Positions 49,439 through 60,030 of a stretch of DNA of 64,000 bases are shown here, in pieces. Source of the stretch: Sphaerolaimus hirsutus (Eukaryota > Nematoda > Chromadorea > Monhysterida > Sphaerolaimidae); assembly GCA_964036195.1 (NCBI GenBank), contig OZ038457.1, forward strand, positions 10,567,147 through 10,631,146, in the 5' to 3' direction. Each line of letters begins with the position of its first letter. Position 1 is the first letter of the stretch. A program made the position numbers and the translations under genes. The notes beneath the pieces are model-generated. The model was not told the DNA's origin. It did not search any database and saw only the letters and a program-made list of their open reading frames with translations.

Positions 49439-52400
49439 CTAATCGCTTGAATCATCAATGAGTCGGTGGCGACTTTTCCCTGATTTGTAGCCCAAGTGCG
49501 ACTCGCATTTGCGGTACTTTTTCGGTGCCTTCAGGGTGTTCGATGGGGTGCAGCTGCCTGCTGGCGATGACTCTGGCAGGGCAGCGGCACTGTGCAGTGG
49601 AGGCTGTGTTTCTGAGACAGCAACTTGTGGTGGTGGAAAATTTGGATTCTGTGCCAGTTCCTGTGATACTACTGGCAGGGACTGCGCGATGCTGGCATCT
49701 ACCTGAGCAGTTACCGCCTGAGTGGCATCATTTTGCATCTGCGTCGGCAACACTGAAACTAGGGTGGTGTCTGGGCACATGTGCACAAGGCCAAATGTGG
49801 TGTCATTGGCCCCCTCCTGTTGCACAGCAACCCTTGCAGCAAAGCAGCATGGAATTGCGTTGGTGTCAGGCAGCGGCTGACCAGCCAGTGCCGCGACTTG
49901 ATGCTGGCTAATCAGCCACTTGAGAATAATCCCCTCAGTCAAATTGGAAAAGTCTGCCATTTTGCCAGCAAACACCTGATTTGCCTTGGTAAGCGACCTC
50001 ACACGAGCGCTAAGTTGCTGAGAGCTAGCGCGCTCCCAATTCAACTCCACTTGTAGCCTCTGAATTTCGCACTGCACTTCTGTTTCCCTGGCTGCTGTCG
50101 CGCTCTCTAGCTGGGTTGGAGAACTCTGCCTAGATGGGCGTTTTTTTGATGAGCCGCCATCCAATTGTTGGGTCATGGTGAGCACCTGGCACTGATGATC
50201 GCCACTCGCTGGTGCACCTGCGACAACACCTGTCTGCACTTGTATGTCTGCTGTGCGAAAACTGTTGTTAACATGGACTGCTGCCATTGCATTTTCTGAT
50301 TTTTCATACAATTTCGCTAGTCTGTCTAATTCTACATGTGTGTCTTGCACGATCTGTAACTTTCCCCATATGGCAGAGCATCCTAGCAACACTGGGTCTG
50401 CTGAGTGTGCATGTGTCCCCAGTTTCACCACTGCTGGTAGTGTGTCGGTGTGCATTACTTTGTCTGGTGTTGTGTGTGTGACCTTCATGTCATAAATCCG
50501 CAGATTTTTCCCCTGGATGGCCTTTCCCGAGGTTTGCACCTTTTTGTGTGGGTAGGGCCTGAATTTTTTCTGTTCTGTGGTTGCGTTGCAGCCTGCTTTC
50601 GCCCAGACTTGTTCAAGCACAGTGTCTGTAATAAAGATGCCCATACTGCACCCTGTGTCTATGTCGCCCTGGATATTAACTCCCATGAACTGTATCGTGG
50701 CCACTGGGTCAGGTTGGCCCATCTGCGCACCCCTGCACCTGCTTTCTGTAACCTGTGTCCAGGATGCCAGCGGGCACCACTCACTGATATCACCCTCCTC
50801 TTCTGGCTCACTGCTGGGATCGTCCCAATCACTGGTTATTTTTTCCAGGGCACAGCTTGCCACTCTGGCTTCCTCCTGGTACACAACACCCATTTCTTTG
50901 CACTTTTCTTTCATTGTTTCCACTGCATCCTCTTCTGTCTTCCCCCTGCGTGCCAGCCCAATTCGTATACTTTCCGCCCTTTCTGGTTGGAATTGCGTAG
51001 AACTTGGGTTCACATAGCACCTTGATGGGTCGTGCGGTAGTGGTTCTCTGTGTAGGAAGTGCGTGCACCATGGGCCTTTGTGTGTTTTGGGGTCAAATGT
51101 CGCCTTGACTGCAGGTTCTGCTGCCTTTGTGCTTTGTGTCCTGTAGTGTGCACTCCAGTTTGGGCGTCTGTCTCTCTGTTCTTCGCGTTTCTGCTCCCTG
51201 TTTTTCTGTATTTCAATTCTGGCTGCCTCCATTTTTGACACCGCTGTGTCAAGGTCGCACGACCTCTCCTGCCACCGCTCTCTCCATGTGTACCAGCAAG
51301 ACGCCGGGAGCAGTTTTACCACTTCGATGAACAATTTGTCCCCTATCATTCTTTCGCGCTCTTTGTTTGACATTGTGGTACTGACGTGGTGGAAAGCGGC
51401 GCTCAATTTGGTCTGTAAATCTATCACTGAGTCGCCTGGTTTTGCTTTCAGCTCGTACCAGTCCGCCACTGAGTACAATCTGTGGTCTACGCGGTAAATG
51501 TGGTTCAGCCGGTCAATGACAAACAGGGGGTCTTGCCGGAAATCTGCGCGCACTGCTTGGTATCGCTTTTGCGCTTCGCCCACCAGGCAGTGCCCAAAAA
51601 CCAGGGTCCAGAACATCTGTTGGTGTGCCTCTGGGACCCCTATCGCCTGTTGTGCAATTCCGTGTAGCCACCATTTGAAAGGGCCGGTCGTGGCGTTTGA
51701 TTCGCCGTCAAATTGCTGTTGTTTCTTTGCGGCACCCGCCACGTGGCCTGCACCCATTTTGTCGCGGGCTGTGGTTAGCAGCACCGCTTGGGACAGCGAT
51801 TGCATGTGATCTGCGGGTGTTACGACAAATAATTCGATGTACTGGACAATTTGGTTTAATAGTGAATCGCGTCGTAGCAGGGCCAGTCGGTCCTCTGTTT
51901 CTAATTTCCAGTAATCTGTATTTGCGCTGGCTGTGACAATCGGTTTCACGTCTGGCGGGCTAGTTTGGCTGCTCAATTGTGAGCTTTGGGCCTGCTGTAA
52001 CTGCGAAATGGCCGCCTGCTGTTGTTGCAGGGCTGATTGGTGCTGTTTTATGGTAGTTTGTACCAGCTGGATTAAGTCGTCGACCCTGCTCGCTGTGTCT
52101 CCGTCATTGTCGTCCTGATCTGCGGGGTCCCCTGAGCCCCCTGCGTCTTCCGCGTCTGGGTCCTCAATGGTCAGCGTGTCGCTGCTCGCGAAATACGCCG
52201 TGGCCATGTCTTGCAGAGCCTTTGCTAAATTTTTTGTGGTCAAATTGGCCGGGTTTTTCACTTTCGGCCATGTGGATTGCCGTTTCTCTCGCAGCTGGAA
52301 CGCTATAAACACTAGCGCTGCGCGTTTTCTACCTGCTAGTAGGTCTGTGATTTTTTCCGTGAATTCGGTACTTGTGAATTGCAATTTTACCGCCATTCTG

Positions 52401-52444
52401 TGTGACTTTCCACTGTCTGGGCTAAAAAAACTCTCGTCACTCAT
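49439..52444 (-). CDS. Gag-protease polyprotein of E2
   Basis: 1001 codons, MSDESFFSPDSGKSHRMAV to IDDSSD. The Gag core includes [46 protein letters not shown] and PASCWYTW. Cys/His cluster CTHFLHREPLPHDPSRC (C460, H462, H465, H471, C476) has the same spacing as E1. Retropepsin-like DIDTGCSMGIFI (Asp596) and DPVLLGCSAIW follow. The C-terminal third adds a heptad-like stretch (IQRLQVELNWERASSQQLSA) and a Gln/Pro-rich tail absent from E1. The ORF fills the interior; no pol domains. Confidence 0.9.
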   Translation of the reverse strand: MSDESFFSPDSGKSHRMAVKLQFTSTEFTEKITDLLAGRKRAALVFIAFQLREKRQSTWPKVKNPANLTTKNLAKALQDMATAYFASSDTLTIEDPDAEDAGGSGDPADQDDNDGDTASRVDDLIQLVQTTIKQHQSALQQQQAAISQLQQAQSSQLSSQTSPPDVKPIVTASANTDYWKLETEDRLALLRRDSLLNQIVQYIELFVVTPADHMQSLSQAVLLTTARDKMGAGHVAGAAKKQQQFDGESNATTGPFKWWLHGIAQQAIGVPEAHQQMFWTLVFGHCLVGEAQKRYQAVRADFRQDPLFVIDRLNHIYRVDHRLYSVADWYELKAKPGDSVIDLQTKLSAAFHHVSTTMSNKERERMIGDKLFIEVVKLLPASCWYTWRERWQERSCDLDTAVSKMEAARIEIQKNREQKREEQRDRRPNWSAHYRTQSTKAAEPAVKATFDPKTHKGPWCTHFLHREPLPHDPSRCYVNPSSTQFQPERAESIRIGLARRGKTEEDAVETMKEKCKEMGVVYQEEARVASCALEKITSDWDDPSSEPEEEGDISEWCPLASWTQVTESRCRGAQMGQPDPVATIQFMGVNIQGDIDTGCSMGIFITDTVLEQVWAKAGCNATTEQKKFRPYPHKKVQTSGKAIQGKNLRIYDMKVTHTTPDKVMHTDTLPAVVKLGTHAHSADPVLLGCSAIWGKLQIVQDTHVELDRLAKLYEKSENAMAAVHVNNSFRTADIQVQTGVVAGAPASGDHQCQVLTMTQQLDGGSSKKRPSRQSSPTQLESATAARETEVQCEIQRLQVELNWERASSQQLSARVRSLTKANQVFAGKMADFSNLTEGIILKWLISQHQVAALAGQPLPDTNAIPCCFAARVAVQQEGANDTTFGLVHMCPDTTLVSVLPTQMQNDATQAVTAQVDASIAQSLPVVSQELAQNPNFPPPQVAVSETQPPLHSAAALPESSPAGSCTPSNTLKAPKKYRKCESHLGYKSGKSRHRLIDDSSD

Positions 52445-52601
52445 CTACAATTTTGCACTCCACGAGCGCTGTTTTATTGTTGCTCAGGCACCCTGAGCGG
52501 TCGCAGTACCTTAAGCCGATGCTCGGCCGGGTGCACCACCCTGTGTAAAGCTGCGGGGGGTTTGGGGGGTTCGACTAGAAACTGAGCGCGTTTCTAGTTG
52601 G

Positions 52602-52613
52602 GTACGATCACCA
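52602..52613 (-). promoter_or_regulatory. Primer-binding-type site of E2
   Basis: TGGTGATCGTAC abuts the 5' LTR, same 12 bases as in E1. Confidence 0.65.
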
Positions 52614-53047
52614 TGTTGTGCCCACGGCACTCAAGTTTCCAGGAAGACTTCACAAGTCAACTCAAACACCTTGAAAAACAGCCTGGCACGTTCTGGACCT
52701 CAACGAGCAAGTGTTGAGTCCAGTCAGAAGTGCCCTTCTCGGCGTGTGAAGAAAGGTAGAGTGAGCATGATTCAACTTTACTAGGATGGATTTAGGCTTC
52801 TAAATAATGTTTCCACCTTCTAAATCACGATTGCTTTATTCCAGCACAAAAAAGTATGCAAAACTGCAAACTGGAATGGCACGCGTGAACTCAAAAGATA
52901 AAACCTAAAAACCTGCAAATCTGAGAAAAGTGAATGAATGGAAAACATGCAGCCAGTTTATAAAGGCTGCACGAAACATGAGCGTTGCGGGTTGTGCACT
53001 GTATGCACACATGCACTGAATAGTGATTAATAACAGTTATCACTACA
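52614..53047 (-). repeat. 5' LTR of E2
   Basis: 434 bp, upstream of the minus-strand ORF; contains TTTATAAACTGG-type and poly(A)-like words. Confidence 0.9.
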
Positions 53048-53389
53048 GTGGTCTCTTTTTGAGTAGAACCTATCGAAGACCCTGACGTACAAATAATCAC
53101 CCAGGGGGAGTAAACGGGAAATGACAGTGCATGAACAAAATATCTACCTACCTAATCATAGACTGGTGCGGTTTGTGGGTGACGCATATCGATAAAATGA
53201 TATATATTATTTTATGTAACATCACTGTGCTGCTGGATAGCAATTAGCAATGCAATGCATATTATTTGACTCAAGGGAGGATGACCCTCCGGACGCTCTC
53301 TTCTATAATACGACGACATCGCCCATCATATTATAGATTGGTTCAAATACTGCCGGGGTCGGTTATGCTGTGTATGTAAATATTTACAT

Positions 53390-53811
53390 ACCGTATTTAT
53401 TTAAATAGAAGGGCGGGTCTCCAATAGAAGGGCGTTTCCATTAGAAGGTACACTTTTTGAACTTATTTGGCCATGAAATAAATAGAAGGGCGATCTCCAA
53501 TAGAAGGGTTGGAAACTGCTGGAATTGTGCCAAATGCATAAAAATAATACAATGTTCGTGTATGCCGTTATTTAGTGGCTTTGGTCCATTCATTTGGTGC
53601 TATCCATTTGGAGCAACTCCATAAATCGTCATTCTATTAATTGTTTGTGCTGTAACACTTTGAAAAACCTTGGCAGAACTTCAAGAAATAATCTGAAAAA
53701 TGGTGAAAAAAAGAAGGGCAGCTTCCAATAGTAGGGCGCCTCCAATAGAAAATTCGGTAAAAAGTTGATAAGAAAAAAGAAGGGCGCGCTTCTATTAGAA
53801 GAAAGACGGTA
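53390..53811. repeat. TACCGTATTTC-family MITE, subfamily C, full length
   Basis: TACCGTATTTATTTAAATAG to TTCTATTAGAAGAAAGACGGTA, 422 bp, AATAGAAGGGCG words at both ends and a unique core. Confidence 0.8.
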
Positions 53812-53837
53812 TGCGTGCATGTTTTTTGTGTGCTGAC

Positions 53838-54135
53838 TAGTGATGGAAAAGCGTCATGGCGCTGACGCCTGGCGCTAGCGCCAAAGGAAAAAGCGCCATG
53901 GCGCTATTATGCTGTGGCGCCATTGGCGCTTGGCGCCACACCCATAAAAAGCGCCATGGCGCTTTGGGCTACTTTTGCGTGGCGCCAGGAACAAAATATC
54001 TGGCGCTGGCATTTGGCGCCATTTTGCTCTGGCGCCATTGGCGCTTGGCGTCATTTTGCTCTGGCGCCATTGGCGCTTGGCGCTGGGGTTCGGAAAAGCG
54101 CCATGGCCAAAGTCCTGGCGCTTTTTACATCACTA
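53838..54135. mobile_element. hAT-like MITE, GGCGCC family, intact
   Basis: TAGTGATGGAAAAGCGTC to GGCGCTTTTTACATCACTA, 298 bp, perfect 8-bp duplication GTGCTGAC (53830-53837, 54136-54143). The interior is GGCGCCATTGGCGCTTGGCGCC-type palindromic words. Confidence 0.92.
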
Positions 54136-54143
54136 GTGCTGAC

Positions 54144-55441
54144 CATGAGTGAACATTGCTGACCCTTTCCTCTCACAGCAAATGCGCTGAATTTGAAATT
54201 GAACCAATCGTTCAGATCGGCCATTATTTTAGGAAACAAATAATTTAGTCATAACCCCAACCACAAACCACAATAAATACGAATGGCATTAAAATCGGCA
54301 AAAACGTATAACGAAATGGGACGACACGAATTTGCATCAATCAATGTTTGTGTATGAGATCGCCAAAAATGCATCTTACCTAGTTAACAACTTAGTCGAA
54401 TGATTCAAGTATTAAATGATGTAGTTTGACAGGAAAATATTTATGTCTTTAACAACCTAACACTTTGATTACACAGAGAGGCGCAGACGTCGTCGCAATA
54501 AAAACTGCTATTTCAGTGAATCAATCTAATGATAACCTGCAAAATTGAAAAAGACAGGAATTGGTAGCGCGTTAAATATTTACAATAATTTGTCGGCATC
54601 TAATGCAGAGAACATCTGCTTGTGAAGTAGAAGAATCAATGCACTTAAATAAATATTTACCGACACTGTAAATATGTACGCAACGTGTGAAACGCTGCAG
54701 CCACTGCACGGTTTGGTTTCGTGCTCAGTGGTCCAGTTGGTTACAAATGAATGCCTGCATGTATGTGGGCGGGCATGCATGCTGCATGGGTGTAACGATG
54801 GCAAATGGATATAAAAAACGAGAAATATTGTTTAAAATGTTTTTCATAAATTTGTAAAATTATCGCTGAAAGTGCATATATAATGCTACCACGAACCCGC
54901 CCCATTTTTCACATCCATTAGGTAATTAGTAGCGGAAAAGCAAAAGGTTGAAGATCTGTTTGCGGCAGCAGCTTCAAGTTCAAACTCCTTCCTAAACATA
55001 AACATTTTTTCAACAAGGCCCAAAACATTTGAAAATTCGTAATTTATTCTTTAAAAATAAAAAAGTTGAAAGCTGTTTTTGGGTAAATCGAGAATAACTA
55101 AAAGTCGAGAACAATTAAAAATCGAGAGCAATTAAAAATCGAGAACAATTAATAACTTTAAAAAATTTCACACTATCATTGGGATAGTTTTGAGATCGAA
55201 GAATTTCAATGGACACTCAGATCGTTCAGAAAAAAAGTCGAGAAAAAACCCTTTTTAAATTAAAACTCTTTTGTTTATAGAGTTTGCATCATTACATAAA
55301 TACATGTGCACACCATGTCGCGGGAAGAATACTTATGCATAGAAACTATTGACTTGACTCGAAGGAAATGGAATGGAATGGAACTGACTGAAACACCTGT
55401 GTATAACACCGACGCTCCAACAGATTACTCGGCTTCCGATG
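54144..55441. other. No gene; one AAATCGAGA-word patch
   Basis: 55080-55150 repeats AACAATTAAAAATCGAGA. 54246-54330 shares a TTAGTCATAACCCCAACC block with 59060. Otherwise nothing recognised. Confidence 0.4.
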
Positions 55442-55770
55442 TACCGTATTTCTTCGAAATACCCCCAGGAGGTTTATTTTTTCATAGTGGAAATTTTGAG
55501 GGGGTATTTCAAGGGGCGGTTTATTATTTCGCCAGAATTTTCTTAACTCCCAGTACTTATTGTTTGCTTGTAACGTACGCAAGACGTAGAAAAATGCAAC
55601 AATAACCACAATGTATAAGAGATTATAAACAGATGTAAAAGTTTGTCGATATTATAAATCCAGTTCTAACGTAACGCAGTCATTGTTTTTAACGTGAGTT
55701 CTGCATTTCCTGGATCACAAACAAACCACAGCATTCTTTTTACACTCAATTTGGGGGGGGGGGGGGTTGT
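55442..55770. repeat. TACCGTATTTC-family MITE A, right end lost
   Basis: TACCGTATTTCTTCGAAATAC, AGGTTTATTTTTTCATAGTGG, AACGTACGCAAGACGTAGAA core and TACACTCAATTTGGGGGG; then unrelated sequence. Confidence 0.75.
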
Positions 55771-56117
55771 TTGTTATAGTTTGTGATAGTTTGTTTTTGT
55801 GACATTTTTTCTGACCTCCCTTATTTATAATGATAATGAAAACAGCTTGATAATGAAACAGTCGAATATATTTAAATGTCTGTTTCATCATGTTCTTGTG
55901 CGTGAAGCACGTTTCAATCAAGAGTGCATTTAATGCTACGCTTGTGTGGTTGTATGAGTCTTGTAGTGATGCAAACATGATAACTGTTGACAACACCACG
56001 AGGCAACAACATTTATGGGTGGTGATGTAAAAGGGCCATGGCGCTGGCATCGGACCACACACACCTCAAAAGTCGCCTCACAAACGGTGATTTTTGAAGC
56101 ACTTCGTATCACGCAGA

Positions 56118-56221
56118 TACCGCATTTCTTCTAATAGAAGAGCGCCGTTCTATTTTTCGTCAACTTTTTACCTGCCGTTCTATTGGAGGTAGGTATGTTG
56201 TTCTATTGGATGAATACGGTA
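56118..56221. repeat. TACCGTATTTC-family MITE, subfamily C, short
   Basis: TACCGCATTTCTTCTAATAG, TTTTTCGTCAACTTTTTACC, then TTGGATGAATACGGTA; 104 bp. Confidence 0.75.
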
Positions 56222-57168
56222 TATGAGCGCTGCGTTGAGTTACATTTTCCGCCATACGTTCAGGCGACGCTTGATGGAACCTTATAAGGTACTTAATTAT
56301 TGTGGTTGATTCTAAATGCATGCAATTTGTTTTTGAAAAAGACAAACCAAATTTTTTGCATCTTTTATATTTTACATTTTTATAAAAAGTGCCCTCAAAG
56401 GTGCCTATGTTTATTGAGGACCTTGCAATTTTGACAATTGTCCTAATTCACACACCGACGACAGCGACAGCACTATCAAAGAAATCACCCTATGCTTCCG
56501 TCACTATTGTTTTCTGCAAAGCCCAGTTGTAGCTTTCATAAGAGCCAGCGGGCGTAAAAATTTAATTAAAGTCAGTCATGGAAATATTATTAAAGCTGAA
56601 TGCCAAAGCAGAATGGAAATGTTTTTTGTTTAAAATAATATGGTTATGTTCCTAAATTTTCAGTGATTCAGATGAATATCCTGGAATTTAACTAAATTCT
56701 AGTAAGTTCAATCAACTACTACAATTAATTTAGAAATAAAGATAGATTTAAAAAAATTCTCTATGCCATATATGGTAAATAGTTGATGAAGCTGGGCAGG
56801 TGGTTGAAACTTACGCATGGTGTATTTCTTCAGTGCAGTCCTTTATTCATTCAGGCTACTTACAAAGACAGCGTGACTGAAAAAGCACGATTCCTAGACT
56901 GGGTACCTAGTAGGCTGTTTTGAATGACTGTTTTGAAATACCTCAAGCATGCTTCGATCAGACAATGCATGACTCCAACGTATTGTGCAGTAAAAAATGG
57001 CTAATAAATATGCCATACATCAATGCAAAAAAGAATTCCATATGACAATGTGATGGCTGACATGTGATTCGAGTTGCCAACAGTATGTATTTTCACTTTG
57101 TAATAAACTGACCATAGAAATCCAAACCCTATCTACATCCAAAGTAGTTATTATGAAAGGCTAACACA
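56222..57168. other. No feature recognised
   Basis: Contains one copy of the 20-mer AAGTTCAATCAACTACTACA near 56704; otherwise AT-rich and featureless. Confidence 0.4.
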
Positions 57169-57283
57169 ATGTGGCTCCGCACACTAGTTTTCCATGGAAA
57201 TAGTCACTTTTGCTTACGGTTCTGTTAGAAAGCGGTTAGCGATTCGACAAATTTCCGACTTAAACCGGTCTGCGGAGCCACAA
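57169..57283. repeat. Small inverted-repeat element
   Basis: TGTGGCTCCGCA and TGCGGAGCCACA as TIRs around about 90 bp. Confidence 0.5.
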
Positions 57284-57329
57284 TAATGTAAACAAAAGAA
57301 AACCAAGATAATGAATCCTGATAAATCCT

Positions 57330-57810
57330 TGTAAAAAGTTCCCACCTTTGAATAACTCCCCCCTCTGAATAACTCATACTGTTAGCGAGTAAGGAATTCC
57401 CCCACCCTATTGATGTAAACTCCCTCTTCAATGGTTTTTAACGATGGCAAACCCTCTGAAAAAAGGTATTTAAAAAAAATTTTTGAGTGTTTTTTCCAAA
57501 ACGTCCTCGAATTTAAAATTTTTTCTGCAAATAGTTTTCGAATTTTTGAATTTGGTTTTCGAATTTTCGCATCTTTTTGCCATCGTTGCCCGTTTTTGAC
57601 TAAGTTTTGTGATAGGAGCAGTTTTTCATCAACATTTCATAGTTTTGATTACCGATAAATCTTACTTATTTTTGGATTTACAGAACTTACCAAACCTACA
57701 TTCATCATGAAATTTCCTGAAAAGTTCTGACGAAACGATGACTCCACCCCTTGAATAACTCCCCATCTGACGGGATAATTCCACCCCAGGGGACTTACAG
57801 TACAGTATCG
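57330..57810. repeat. TACCGTATTTC-family MITE B, degenerate
   Basis: GAATAACTCCCCCCTCTGAATAA block on the left and TTGAATAACTCCCC...GGGGACTTACAGT on the right of an AT-rich core; termini eroded. Confidence 0.5.
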
Positions 57811-59040
57811 AGAATTTACAGCACTGGGTTTTAAAAGGTACACAAATTTGTAAAAGGCACTTACCTAAATATGAAATTCTTATAATCCGGAAATACATGT
57901 CGCAATAATCAAGTATGTTACTGTAATGTTGAAAAAATGCCTGTTTTCCAACATGTATATTGGCATTGAACCTGTGATGCAAAATTATTGTAGAAATTAA
58001 TTTTTCACTTTTTTAATGAATCGGGATTAGAATCTAAATGCTTGTGTCCACACATATGGAGAATCAGAATGTGGAACCACGCTACATATTATCTATAGCT
58101 GATATATACATACAGTAGATTAAGCATAGTGTAGTTTTACTATTGGAGACAAACAATGCGACCTATAGACATAAAGCGACATATAGCCAGCAAACGGCGG
58201 ATCAAAATGGCAAAAATGATGGAAGTACAAATGGCAGTGCAAAACCAGGGTTGTGAGATGTGTGGAAAACAGGGAAAAAGTCAAATGCAATGAATTTTGA
58301 TGGTTTGCAGCAAGGCATGATGCACCCCATACACGGGAACAGATGAGAAACAATATGCAAGCACTGTTCTAACAATGGGTTTAAAATTGTCACAGATATA
58401 GCAAGCACATGTCATGCAAATTTGCACATGTAATGATGATGAAAGACAGCAACTTAATAAGATTACCTAGATTCAGTATTCCATGTTAGGGTGGATTTAC
58501 AGCATAATGACAAATTCAGTATAAATCAAATGGCCTACAAATACACAATAGCGCTTAGAGATATCAATCCCCAGGCTTACATGTATAAATAATAATATAC
58601 ACCAGCGTTCAGAATAGTTGAGACTCTCCACCATCCTCTCATGAATCGGTGATGTAGAATTGTGCATAGGTAATATATTGATTTGGGCCTGCTGTTTTTG
58701 ATATGGATGAACGGCAGAAGTTTGAAGTGCTATAACTTTTGATTGGAAAGATATATCAATCTGATTCTTTCAGTATTGTGTTACTCTCGATCAAGAGTAT
58801 ATGATAGCATGTTCTAAAAAATATTTTTTTTCGTGTTTAAAAACTGGGTCAAATCGGCATACAGAATTTATACATCACTAATCTGATGTCAAAAATGGAA
58901 TCTTCAGGTTGTCCCGATCATTGTAAGAGTTGAAATTCCAAATCGGCCCAGAGATGGCCAAGTTATTAAGCTTCAAAATCAATCATCCAGATTGACCCTA
59001 TTTTTATTTTTTTGACCACCTTTTTATAGACTCCCTTTAT
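57811..59040. other. No feature recognised
   Basis: AT-rich with no coding character. Confidence 0.4.
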
Positions 59041-59450
59041 CTAATGACTAGGGGAATTTTTAGTCATAACCCCAACCTAAAAATCCCACATACTCGAACA
59101 GCATCAAAATTGGGCCAGGGATAAATAACGGGGAAGAAACAAATGTCTGGTGGACCACCAGCCAGGCTGACCGCGAAAGTATACCCCGTGTTATACGTAC
59201 GTGGTATACCGCCACGCGAACAGCATTTTTTATAACGCGCACCAGTATTAATTTGCGCGGTTTTGTTTACTCGATAACACGGCACATTACGGGTTAAGCA
59301 GCGCGCGCGTTATAGGGGTCAATCCGTGTAGCGCGGTACTTTTTTTCACTAACACGTATCATTTGGAACACATCGTGTAACATCTTTTGTCATACCCCAC
59401 AGAAAATATTTTTTGCGGGTTAGAGCGTGTTATAATTTGTGACAGAACTA
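59041..59450. repeat. Word-type repeat, CGTGTTATA / TATAACGCGC
   Basis: Degenerate words CCGTGTTATACG, TATAACGCGC, GCGCGGT and AACACG in both orientations. Probably another word-type MITE; limits approximate. Confidence 0.4.
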
Positions 59451-59840
59451 GGCCCTAGGGAATGTTTTCCAGACATGCTACCCAAAACTTAGGAATATTC
59501 ATTATGCATATTGCATTTTTGCATTATGCAATCAGGCTGTTTTTATTGCTATTTTTATATTTTAGTGACGCTTACATTCAGAGATGTTAGAATTACTGAA
59601 CTTTTTGAATAGCATATGTCAATGTAAGTATTTATTTTTTAGGCAAAGTACACTTATAGTCCTGGCGTTGCTTGGGTCAGTATCGATTGTTTTTTGTATT
59701 TTTTCGACACGCCGCACACCATTTACATTTGCACGTTTGAGGGGTCAGAGCGGTAAGCATCAAAGGTGCCGATTTGTGACTAGATCCGACTCTGACTAGT
59801 GTGTGTGGCGAGTGTGACAGAGTGCACTAATGAATTGCCA

Positions 59841-60030
59841 CACACACTAGTTGACATCGACAGCAGATGTCAACTGGTTCCCACCCCAATCAAAAGCTTG
59901 CTCACGAGCCGACGAGCGACGTTCAGGTGAAAGTGTTGTGGTCTGTGCAAAACGCAGAAAAATTATTGCGGTATGTGCAATTGGGATGGGAACCAGTTGA
60001 CATCTGTTGTTGATGTCAACTAGTGTGCGC
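59841..60030. repeat. CACTAGTTGACA-family hairpin MITE
   Basis: CACACACTAGTTGACATCGA to GATGTCAACTAGTGTGCGC, 190 bp. Second inner inverted repeat GATGTCAACTGGTTCCCA / GGGAACCAGTTGACATC. Confidence 0.8.

Larger units (their letters stand above)
48767..53047 (-). mobile_element. LTR retrotransposon E2, Gag-protease only
   Basis: 434-bp LTRs (48767-49200, 52614-53047), no difference seen by eye, TG...CA ends. Duplicated GTGG at 48763-48766 and 53048-53051. Minus-strand order: 5' LTR, TGGTGATCGTAC site, one 1001-codon ORF, GAGGGGGGG purine tract, 3' LTR. Like E1 it has no reverse transcriptase, RNase H or integrase. LTR sequences of E1 and E2 are unrelated by eye while the proteins are homologous, so they are two lineages of one non-autonomous group. 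Confidence 0.9.
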
